From NCBI GenBank assembly GCA_900553295.1, contig USCR01000083.1, positions 1-10,522 on the forward strand: 10,522 bases of DNA, read 5' to 3'. The DNA comes from an uncultured Eubacteriales bacterium (GTDB lineage: Bacteria; Bacillota; Clostridia; Christensenellales; Aristaeellaceae). This document shows, piece by piece, positions 5,871-10,522 of this stretch (positions are counted from its first letter, which is position 1; the number at the start of each line of letters is the position of its first letter). The translations under genes were made by a program, and so were the position numbers. Under the pieces are notes generated by a model. The model was not told the origin of the DNA. It was given only the letters and a program-made list of their open reading frames with translations, and searched no databases.

Positions 5871-6623
5871 ATGCGAATTTTACTGGTACGCCACGCAGAA
5901 CCGGACTATGCCCGGGATTCTCTCACCCCCAAGGGGCGCCGGGAAGCGGAGCTGCTTAGCCGCAGGTTATGCCGCCTGGATGTAAAAGCCTTTTACGTTT
6001 CGCCCCTGGGCCGTGCGCAGGACACAGCCGCCTATACCCTTTCCAAAGTAAACCGCACCGCGGAAACATTGCCCTGGCTGGCGGAATTCCGCGGACGTTG
6101 CTACGATGCCATGGCCGGAGAAAGCCGTATTCCCTGGGACTATCGTCCCCGGCAGTGGACCGCCTGCCCGGAGCTGTTCGATCCCCGTACGTGGCTGGAA
6201 AGCCCGCTGCTGGCTCAGGGTGACGTCCAGCAAATCTGGGCGGAAACTGCTTCCGGCATGGACGCCCTGCTGGCCCGGCACGGCTACCACCGGGCTGGCC
6301 CCATTTACCGCTGTGCCGACAACCGTCCCGATACGCTGGTGTTCTTTTGCCACTTTGGCATTGCCACCGCGTTGCTCAGCCACCTGTGCGGCATTCCACC
6401 CGTTCCCCTGTGGCAGAGCTTCTGCATGCTTCCTTCTTCCGTGACCACGCTGGTCACCCAGGAGCGCATCAAGGGAGAAGTTGACTTTCGCTGCATCCAG
6501 CTGGGCGACCTCTCTCATTTATATGCAGGCGGAGAACCTTATTCCACTGCGGGCATGTATCCCGAATGCTACACCGGGCGCGACTCCACCAATCCCCCAG
6601 AATGGGATGATGCCACCTCTTAA
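5871..6623 (+). CDS. Histidine phosphatase superfamily (phosphoglycerate mutase-like) protein
   Basis: A 250-residue cytoplasmic protein of the branch-1 histidine phosphatases. The catalytic core is visible: LVRHAEPDY (R7, phospho-accepting H8), SPLGRAQDTA (R48), the general acid in LAEF (E72), and the second histidine in FFCHFG (H161). The family includes phosphoglycerate mutases, alpha-ribazole phosphatases (CobC) and broad phosphatases; the RHA variant of the RHG motif and the long insert between 73 and 150, with several Trp and Pro, give no clear substrate. The C-terminal 30 residues are polar and probably flexible. The ATG at 5871 is chosen because GAGG (5860-5863) lies 7 bases before it and the motif begins at residue 5; the frame is open to 5790 but there is no start of quality there. 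It is transcribed alone, converging on rpmB. Confidence 0.88.
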   Translation: MRILLVRHAEPDYARDSLTPKGRREAELLSRRLCRLDVKAFYVSPLGRAQDTAAYTLSKVNRTAETLPWLAEFRGRCYDAMAGESRIPWDYRPRQWTACPELFDPRTWLESPLLAQGDVQQIWAETASGMDALLARHGYHRAGPIYRCADNRPDTLVFFCHFGIATALLSHLCGIPPVPLWQSFCMLPSSVTTLVTQERIKGEVDFRCIQLGDLSHLYAGGEPYSTAGMYPECYTGRDSTNPPEWDDATS

Positions 6624-6870
6624 CCGCCGCCGAAATACCCCCGGCTTTGGAGCAAGGCACCGCACTTCCCCGAAGATGAACATCCCCCGTCTCGCCTGCA
6701 AAGGATTTCTTGCCTGGGTTCATGACCTCTGGAGCTTGCTATCCGCACCTTCGCAATTTCCGGTTTTCTGGGCTTGCGGATAGCCTTGCGGGGTTTGGCG
6801 TGCCTGAATGTCTCCTTGTATAAAGGTACCTTTTTCCTCAGCCCGGCACGGACAATCTCTCCATGATAGC
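6624..6870. repeat. Non-coding gap with inverted repeat; candidate intergenic repeat element
   Basis: This is the only stretch of the window without a gene that exceeds 300 bases (the whole gap is 6624-6983). GCTATCCGCA (6738-6747) is repeated inverted, without mismatch, as TGCGGATAGC (6775-6784) around a 27-base loop; TTGCGG recurs at 6774-6779 and again at about 6785-6790. AAAGGTACCTTT (6822-6833) is a perfect 12-bp palindrome. Open frames cross it on the minus strand, but none has a convincing start with a family match. Compact repeats of this kind are often scattered between genes in Clostridia; copy number cannot be checked here. Confidence 0.35.
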
Positions 6871-6905
6871 AAAACCCGCTCAGCCATATAGGCCAAGCGG
6901 GTTTT
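6871..6905. terminator. Bidirectional terminator between the phosphatase and rpmB
   Basis: AAAACCCGCT (6871-6880) pairs fully with AGCGGGTTTT (6896-6905). Inside, after a 2-by-2 internal loop, GCC/GGC adds 3 bp around ATATA. GGGTTTT at each outer edge gives a T run in both directions. It lies 79 bases beyond the rpmB stop, and about 250 bases after the phosphatase stop. Confidence 0.88.
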
Positions 6906-6983
6906 ATCTCCAGCGGTGTATCCATCTCCCCGCAACCGAAAAACGCATCTCCGGCGACGCAGGGCGGAACCCAGTCCCGGAGC

Positions 6984-7196
6984 TCAAGCCTCCTGAGACT
7001 TGGTGGGCAGCGCACGAGCCACGTTACCGCTACGCAGGCAACGGGTGCACACATTCAGGCGGGTGGCACGGCCATTTACAACTACGCGCACCTTCTGCAC
7101 ATTGGGTGCCCAAGTGGTGTGGGTCTTGCGCTCAGAGTGGCTCACGTTGTTGCCGTTCAGCGTACCCTTGCCGCATACTTCACAATACTTTCCCAT
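6984..7196 (-). CDS. rpmB: 50S ribosomal protein L28 (bL28), zinc-binding C+ form
   Basis: A 70-residue basic protein with the L28 pattern: GKYCEVCGKG at the N-terminus, NNVSHSERKT and RKTHTTWAPN in the middle, and NVCTRCLRSG near the C-terminus. C5, C8, C50 and C53 form two CxxC pairs, the zinc-ribbon (C+) form that many Bacillota carry and that zinc-limited cells may replace by a C- paralogue. It belongs to the large ribosomal subunit. The ATG at 7196 is preceded by AAAGGAGGTG with normal spacing; the frame upstream of it has no equal start. It is transcribed alone from its own promoter and ends at a two-way terminator, as expected for rpmB. Confidence 0.97.
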   Translation of the reverse strand: MGKYCEVCGKGTLNGNNVSHSERKTHTTWAPNVQKVRVVVNGRATRLNVCTRCLRSGNVARALPTKSQEA

Positions 7197-7206
7197 GGAT
7201 CTACAC

Positions 7207-7227
7207 CTCCTTTTGGAGTTTGCAAAC
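7207..7227 (-). promoter_or_regulatory. Leader of rpmB with a small hairpin on the ribosome binding site
   Basis: On the minus strand CTCC-AAAA-GGAG places the Shine-Dalgarno core in a 4-bp hairpin (plus-strand 7207-7210 and 7215-7218). Just upstream lies the 10-bp palindrome GTTTGCAAAC (7218-7227). The stem is weak, so control is possible but not shown. Confidence 0.35.
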
Positions 7228-7241
7228 ACGTTAGCTTGATT

Positions 7242-7270
7242 ATTCTAGCATGTTTCCCACGTAATTGCAA
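7242..7270 (-). promoter_or_regulatory. Sigma-A promoter of rpmB
   Basis: On the minus strand TTGCAA (7265-7270), a 17-base spacer and TAGAAT (7242-7247), preceded by an extended TGC. Transcription would begin near 7235, giving a leader of about 40 nt. Confidence 0.82.
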
Positions 7271-7319
7271 GCCTTTCTTTACATTTTTCGCATTTCATCC
7301 ACACCCACGGGCGTGGACG

Positions 7320-8072
7320 TCACGAGAAGAGCCGCTCCAGCTCCTCATACTTCTCATGGGTAATCAGCGCGTCCTGCTTGGTGCCATGGAGACGCACCAC
7401 ATAGGTCCATCTTCCGTAGGGAGTAATGCTGTCAATCTGGTTCAGGTTGATGATGTAGCTCTTATGGCAGCGGAAAAATACATTCGGGTCCAGCCGTGAC
7501 TCCGTCTCCCCCAGGCTGTCGCTGGTTTCGTAGCGTCCGCCGCCCATGGTGTAGATCACGGTGGAGCGGTTCTCCCGCTGCACCAGCAAAATATCGCTCA
7601 TGTTCAGGAAAGACACCCCTTCCCGATGATGGAGCATCAGCCGCCCGCTGGCCACCCGGGAAGGTTCCCGGGCAAGGCTGGGAAGCGGCTTTTCATCCAC
7701 GCGAAGCAGCCGGTCCCTGGCACGCTCCAGGGTTTGCATCACCCGCTCCACCTTGAAGGGCTTAATCAAGTAATCAAAGGCATAGACCTCAAAGGCATCG
7801 CCCATGTACTGGTCATGGGCGGTGGCGAAGATCAGCACCATGGTGGGGTCCATATCCTGAATGATCCGGGCGCACTCCACACCGCTTTTACCCGGCATTT
7901 CCACATCCAGAAAACAGATTTGTGGATGGTGCTTTTCCACCAGCTCCAGCAGGGCGTCGCCGTCCGCGGCCTCGCCCACCAGGGTAAATCCCTCCACCCT
8001 TTCCAGCATGTGGCGCACCACCAGGCGCATCCCCGCGTCATCGTCCGCCAGCACGACCTTGATCGTGTCCAT
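7320..8072 (-). CDS. LytTR-family response regulator
   Basis: A 250-residue two-domain regulator. The receiver domain (about 3-120) has the acidic pair D10/D11, the phospho-acceptor D56 in CFLDVEMP, T85 in FATAH and K104 in YLIKPF, so it looks competent for phosphorylation. After a linker (about 121-143) comes a LytTR DNA-binding domain (about 145-248), with the typical FFRCHKSYIINLNQI stretch (199-213). Such proteins control competence, bacteriocin, virulence or wall genes by binding paired direct repeats. The ATG at 8072 has AAGGAG 8 bases upstream; the ATG two codons earlier (8078) is too close to it, and the open frame to 8213 overlaps the preceding gene's end and a hairpin. No sensor kinase lies next to it in this window, and no separate promoter is clear, so it may be read in part from the floA operon. 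Confidence 0.9.
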   Translation of the reverse strand: MDTIKVVLADDDAGMRLVVRHMLERVEGFTLVGEAADGDALLELVEKHHPQICFLDVEMPGKSGVECARIIQDMDPTMVLIFATAHDQYMGDAFEVYAFDYLIKPFKVERVMQTLERARDRLLRVDEKPLPSLAREPSRVASGRLMLHHREGVSFLNMSDILLVQRENRSTVIYTMGGGRYETSDSLGETESRLDPNVFFRCHKSYIINLNQIDSITPYGRWTYVVRLHGTKQDALITHEKYEELERLFS

Positions 8073-8139
8073 GGGCATTTCTCCTTTTCCTCTTTTTCGT
8101 GCCCCGACGGATGTGCCGGTCACGGGCCTTTCATGCCTG

Positions 8140-8180
8140 AAAACGCGGAAGGCTTGCCCTTTTTTCTGCACGCCTTCCGC
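8140..8180 (-). terminator. Hairpin terminator or attenuator after the floA operon
   Basis: On the minus strand GCGGAAGGC (8172-8180) pairs fully with GCCTTCCGC (8145-8153) around an 18-nt loop, followed by G and TTTT (8140-8143). The T tract is short, so termination may be partial and allow read-through into the LytTR gene, which starts 70 bases further on. Confidence 0.6.
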
Positions 8181-8190
8181 CGCCTGTTCC

Positions 8191-8673
8191 TTACGGATAC
8201 CGCCTGCGTTCACATGGCCGCGTCAGGATTTCGCTCATTACGAAAGCCTGGCGCATGTTTTCCGGGGTAAGCTCCGGAACCAGCCCCTCATGTTCCTCCT
8301 GAGGATACATTTCCCGTGCTTCGGGATGGGCACGCAGCCGATGTTCCATGCGCCGCGCAGGTTTGCGCGCCGCCTGGGGATGACATGGGTCCACGCCTTC
8401 CATGCTCTTCCCCGGCAGACTGCCGGACCGCTCCGGCTGTGGAACCGCCATGGATTCGGGGATCATGGGTTCCGGAATCATCCGCTCCGGTTCCATGGGC
8501 TCCACCGGGTCCCCCAGCATGGTGGTCTGGAGCACCACGGGTTTCTCCTCAGCCGCCATGGGGGCTGCCGGCTTCACCGGGGGCCTTGGAGGCACCGGCT
8601 TGGCTTTTTTGGTTGCCTTGCCCACGCTGTTCACAACCCACAGGATAAGGGCGATGAGAACTAATCCTTCCAT
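8191..8673 (-). CDS. Membrane-anchored proline-rich protein of the floA operon, unknown function
   Basis: A 160-residue protein I cannot assign to a named family. Residues about 3-18 (GLVLIALILWVVNSVG) form one membrane segment, followed by a Lys-rich stop-transfer stretch (KATKKAK) and proline-rich sequence, so most of the protein is likely cytoplasmic. Residues about 53-80 carry repeated M-(I/E)-PE units (VEPMEPE, MIPEP, MIPES). The C-terminal region (about 133-158, PELTPENMRQAFVMSEILTR and on) is an amphipathic helix ending SEILTRPCERRR, which resembles a short SEIL-G-xP-type motif seen at the ends of small Clostridia proteins. AAGGGAG lies about 10 bases upstream of the start. It follows floA by 60 bp, so a role in flotillin-organised membrane regions is the natural guess, but only from position. 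Confidence 0.75.
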   Translation of the reverse strand: MEGLVLIALILWVVNSVGKATKKAKPVPPRPPVKPAAPMAAEEKPVVLQTTMLGDPVEPMEPERMIPEPMIPESMAVPQPERSGSLPGKSMEGVDPCHPQAARKPARRMEHRLRAHPEAREMYPQEEHEGLVPELTPENMRQAFVMSEILTRPCERRRYP

Positions 8674-8693
8674 TCAGCATCTTCTCCCTTCCC

Positions 8694-8721
8694 GGGGATG
8701 CAGGTTGCTGCCTGCATCCCC
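8694..8721 (-). other. Intercistronic hairpin between floA and the proline-rich gene
   Basis: GGGGATGCAGG (8694-8704) pairs without mismatch with CCTGCATCCCC (8711-8721) around a 6-nt loop, an 11-bp GC-rich stem. On the transcribed minus strand it is followed by GGGAAGGGAG, the ribosome binding site of the next gene, and not by T, so it is not an ordinary terminator. It begins about 12 bases after the floA stop. Likely roles are to protect the floA message from 3' decay or to reduce translation of the next gene. Confidence 0.7.
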
Positions 8722-8733
8722 AGGGTCAGCGCG

Positions 8734-9744
8734 TTACTTCTTCACAGGGCGGTTGTCCTGATCCACCGTTGTGGTGGGTGTGCCCGCCTTTGCGATGCTC
8801 TCACGCATGGAAGTATCGGCAATGGTGTTTTGCATATGGTAGTAATCCATTACGCCCAGCTTGCCTTCCCGCAGGGCGGCCGCCATGGCCTTGGGCACCT
8901 CGGCCTCCGCTTCCACCACCTTGGCGCGCATTTCCTGCACCGCCGCTTTCATTTCCTGCTCATGCGCCACAGCCATGGCCCGGCGTTCCTCCGCCTTGGC
9001 CTGGGCAATGCGGCGGTCGGCCTCCGCCTGGTCCATCTGGAGCTGAGCGCCAATGTTGCGTCCCACGTCCACATCTGCAATATCAATGGACAGGATCTCA
9101 AAGGCGGTACCGGCATCCAGGCCCTTGTTCAGCACAGTGCGGCTGATCATATCCGGGTTTTCCAGCACCTGCTCATGCGTCTCGGCGGAGCCAACGGTGG
9201 TTACAATACCTTCGCCAACGCGGGCAATCACCGTTTCTTCACCGGAGCCACCCACCAGGCGGTCAATATTCGTTCGCACCGTCACCCGGGCCTTGGCCCG
9301 CAGCTCGATGCCATCCTTGGCAATGGCCGCCACCACGGGCGTCTCAATGACCTTGGGGGTAACGCTCATCTGGACAGCCTGGAACACGTCGCGGCCGGCC
9401 AGGTCAATGGCGCATGCCTTTTCAAAGGGCATCTCGATGTTGGCGCGCTGGGCGGCGATCAGGGCATTGATGACCCGGTCCACATTACCGCCGGCAAGGA
9501 AGTGTGTTTCCAGCTTGGTGATGGTCAGGTCCAGGCCTGCCTTGTTGGCCTTAATCAAGGGATACACCAGCCGCTGAGGCTGAATGCGCCGCACCCGCAT
9601 GCCCACCAACGTACCGATGGAAATATGAACCCCGGAGGCCAGCGCGCTAATCCACAAGCCAATGGGGAAGAACCGCAGGAATACCGCCAGGACGATCACC
9701 GCCACCAAGACGGCAAAAATGATGATGATACCGGAATCCAACAT
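8734..9744 (-). CDS. floA: Flotillin-like protein FloA
   Basis: A 336-residue protein of the FloA (YqfA) family, which organises functional membrane microdomains and affects membrane fluidity, protein secretion and signalling. The hydrophobic N-terminus (about 4-23, then 26-50) embeds in the membrane as a hairpin or single segment. Then comes the SPFH/PHB domain (about 51-225), with [20 protein letters not shown] and [20 protein letters not shown] blocks characteristic of FloA, and a charged Ala/Glu-rich helix (about 225-300, [20 protein letters not shown]) expected to oligomerise. The length matches the Bacillus subtilis protein closely. AGGAGG lies about 9 bases before the ATG. It sits between nfeD and a small membrane protein, the arrangement expected for this locus (yqeZ-yqfA in B. 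subtilis). Confidence 0.96.
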   Translation of the reverse strand: MLDSGIIIIFAVLVAVIVLAVFLRFFPIGLWISALASGVHISIGTLVGMRVRRIQPQRLVYPLIKANKAGLDLTITKLETHFLAGGNVDRVINALIAAQRANIEMPFEKACAIDLAGRDVFQAVQMSVTPKVIETPVVAAIAKDGIELRAKARVTVRTNIDRLVGGSGEETVIARVGEGIVTTVGSAETHEQVLENPDMISRTVLNKGLDAGTAFEILSIDIADVDVGRNIGAQLQMDQAEADRRIAQAKAEERRAMAVAHEQEMKAAVQEMRAKVVEAEAEVPKAMAAALREGKLGVMDYYHMQNTIADTSMRESIAKAGTPTTTVDQDNRPVKK

Positions 9745-9794
9745 AATCTCTCTCCTCCTCTATGTTTCTTCGCGGACCTGCCGCGATAGTTCCC

Positions 9795-10298
9795 TTATGC
9801 CTCCACCGTCCGCACCAGGATGCGGCTGCCTTCCACATCCACGATGCGCACCTTTACGCCATTTTGAACAAATTCGCCCTCGCTGACCACGTTGAGCCGT
9901 ACACCGTCAAACTCCGCCATGCCCGTGGGACGCAGCACGGTAATGGTGGTGCCTTCCTTTCCCAGGAAGACCTCCATATCCTCGTTGGAACGGTAGCCCG
10001 CTTCATTGCTCTCCGTGTCCCGAAGAATCAGTTTGCTCTTGCTGAGCTTTCCCTTGGTGGCACTGTGCAGCGCCAGGGAAATGGCAATGGCATCCACGGA
10101 AAGCACAATCAGCGTTGCGCCCAGGGCCGCCACCGGACCATGCTCCACCCACGTCAGCGCCACCGAAACCACCTGCAGGATAATTCCGGAAATGCCCGGC
10201 AACCCAAAGCCCGGCATAAACGCCTCCACAACCAGCAACCCTACGCCGATGACGCCACACAGCAGGATCGGCAGGTTTTCCGCAATCAATTCCAGCAT
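9795..10298 (-). CDS. NfeD-family membrane protein (partner of FloA)
   Basis: A 167-residue short-type NfeD protein without the N-terminal protease domain of long NfeD (YqeZ-type). It has three or four membrane segments (about 5-25, 33-48, 52-80), including the typical VEAFMPGFGLPGISG stretch (24-38). The C-terminus (about 112-165) is the OB-fold domain: FLGKEGTTITVLRPTGMAEF, then NVVSEGEFVQNGVKVRIVDV. NfeD proteins are encoded beside flotillins or stomatins and are thought to act with them in the membrane. GGAGG lies 7 bases before the ATG at 10298, which marks this start; the frame stays open upstream to an ATG at 10394, discussed separately. The stop is 50 bases before floA, and the two are surely co-transcribed. 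Confidence 0.9.
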   Translation of the reverse strand: MLELIAENLPILLCGVIGVGLLVVEAFMPGFGLPGISGIILQVVSVALTWVEHGPVAALGATLIVLSVDAIAISLALHSATKGKLSKSKLILRDTESNEAGYRSNEDMEVFLGKEGTTITVLRPTGMAEFDGVRLNVVSEGEFVQNGVKVRIVDVEGSRILVRTVEA

Positions 10299-10321
10299 AT
10301 CTTCGCCTCCAAATCTACTCC

Positions 10322-10346
10322 CCATGGTGCGTTTCCATGGCACCCC
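10322..10346 (-). promoter_or_regulatory. Leader hairpin upstream of nfeD with two competing folds
   Basis: CCATGG occurs at 10322-10327 and again at 10335-10340, separated by TGCGTTT, and each copy is itself a palindrome. GGTGC and GCACC flank the second copy and can pair instead. The stems exclude each other. This lies in the transcribed leader, about 25 bases before the ribosome binding site. Confidence 0.4.
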
Positions 10347-10359
10347 TTCTGATGGCGTT

Positions 10360-10368
10360 AGTATAGCA
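10360..10368 (-). promoter_or_regulatory. Candidate proximal nfeD promoter (extended -10)
   Basis: On the minus strand TGC-TATACT, with TATACT at 10360-10365 and the TG just upstream. The sequence at the -35 position is poor, so it would depend on the extended -10. Confidence 0.45.
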
Positions 10369-10402
10369 TAAAACTCAGCTTTCTCCCAGCCCATGCGACT
10401 GA

Positions 10403-10431
10403 ATTATACATTTCCGCGTTTGAATTGACAA
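10403..10431 (-). promoter_or_regulatory. Distal sigma-A promoter of the nfeD-floA operon
   Basis: On the minus strand TTGTCA (10426-10431), 17 bases ending in TG, and a perfect TATAAT (10403-10408). It starts 3 bases after the T tract of the upstream terminator, so the operon is insulated. The predicted start of transcription (near 10396) lies at an ATG that is in frame with nfeD. Confidence 0.82.
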
Positions 10432-10433
10432 GC

Positions 10434-10464
10434 AAAAAAGAAGCGGCGCGGGCACGCCGTTTCT
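10434..10464 (-). terminator. Terminator of a leftward gene beyond the window
   Basis: On the minus strand AGAA-a-CGGCG (10455-10464) pairs with CGCCG-c-TTCT (10439-10448) around a 6-nt loop, followed by a run of T over 10434-10439. The geometry fits an intrinsic terminator reading leftward. Confidence 0.75.
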
Positions 10465-10522
10465 CCGGGATTGATGGATGGAAGTTGGACTTTTCCTTCG
10501 GCAATCACCTTTCCTGCTTCTG
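10465..10522 (-). other. Right edge: probable 3' end of a leftward gene, frame undecided
   Basis: The terminator at 10434-10464 implies a gene ending just to its right. One minus-strand frame stops at 10505-10507 after five codons. Another reads KVIAEGKVQLPSINPGE, which looks protein-like and resembles linker strands of glycosidase-type beta domains, but it continues through the terminator to a stop at 10404-10406. Fifty-eight bases are not enough to choose. Confidence 0.25.

Noticed and set aside
6620..7054. 144-codon minus-strand frame over the convergent gap and the end of rpmB
   Set aside because: It overlaps rpmB in another frame, runs through the two-way terminator and lacks a ribosome site; better explained as a repeat or non-coding DNA.
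7285..7319. CCAC-GCCC-GTGG hairpin after the LytTR stop as a terminator
   Set aside because: The stem is 4 bp and no T tract follows on the minus strand.
8073..8213. N-terminal extension of the LytTR regulator
   Set aside because: It would overlap the end of the preceding gene and the hairpin at 8145-8180; receiver domains start at the internal Met.
8698..9789. 363-codon plus-strand open frame covering all of floA
   Set aside because: floA is unmistakable on the other strand. The antisense product is rich in His, Gly and Leu, as expected for a shadow of GC-biased codons.

Overview
The window looks like chromosomal core DNA from a Gram-positive, low-to-moderate GC anaerobe of the class Clostridia, plausibly a gut Oscillospirales or Lachnospirales type; I cannot name the genus. 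The grounds are strong AGGAGG-type ribosome binding sites, sigma-A promoters with consensus spacing, an flotillin gene (floA) with NfeD upstream, a four-cysteine ribosomal protein L28, LCP and LytTR proteins, and gene families typical of Clostridia. I see no tRNA, rRNA, CRISPR array or complete mobile element.

Layout. At 1-208 there is a possible 3' tail of an upstream gene, a set of inverted sequence blocks, a sigma-A promoter and a structured leader for a coiled-coil C4 zinc-ribbon protein (209-919), which ends at a textbook terminator. A tight rightward operon follows (1082-3498): a MarR regulator, a cytidylate-kinase-like P-loop protein and a MATE efflux pump. It has a perfect TTGACA-17-TATAAT promoter with two copies of a 14-bp near-palindrome on and just after it, the expected form of autoregulation. 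The leftward pair 5735-3559 encodes a CDF metal transporter and, 11 bp downstream, an LCP-family (LytR-CpsA-Psr) exported protein; it converges on the MATE gene. A histidine phosphatase (5871-6623, +) has its own extended -10 promoter and diverges from the CDF gene.

A 360-bp non-coding convergent gap (6624-6983) holds a 10-bp inverted repeat, a 12-bp palindrome and a two-way terminator; it looks like an intergenic repeat element. From there to the right end everything reads leftward: rpmB (L28) from its own promoter, a LytTR response regulator with no kinase in view, then the membrane-domain operon nfeD, floA and a small membrane-anchored proline-rich protein. A hairpin lies between floA and that protein, and a hairpin with a short T tract lies after it. 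The nfeD promoter region lies directly after a terminator that probably ends a further leftward gene beyond the window.

There is no obvious large new system. The most worthwhile leads are the regulator-kinase-pump operon with its operator pair, the uncharacterised third gene of the floA operon, the leader and inverted blocks at the left end, the intergenic element at 6624-6870, and a possible leaderless start of nfeD.
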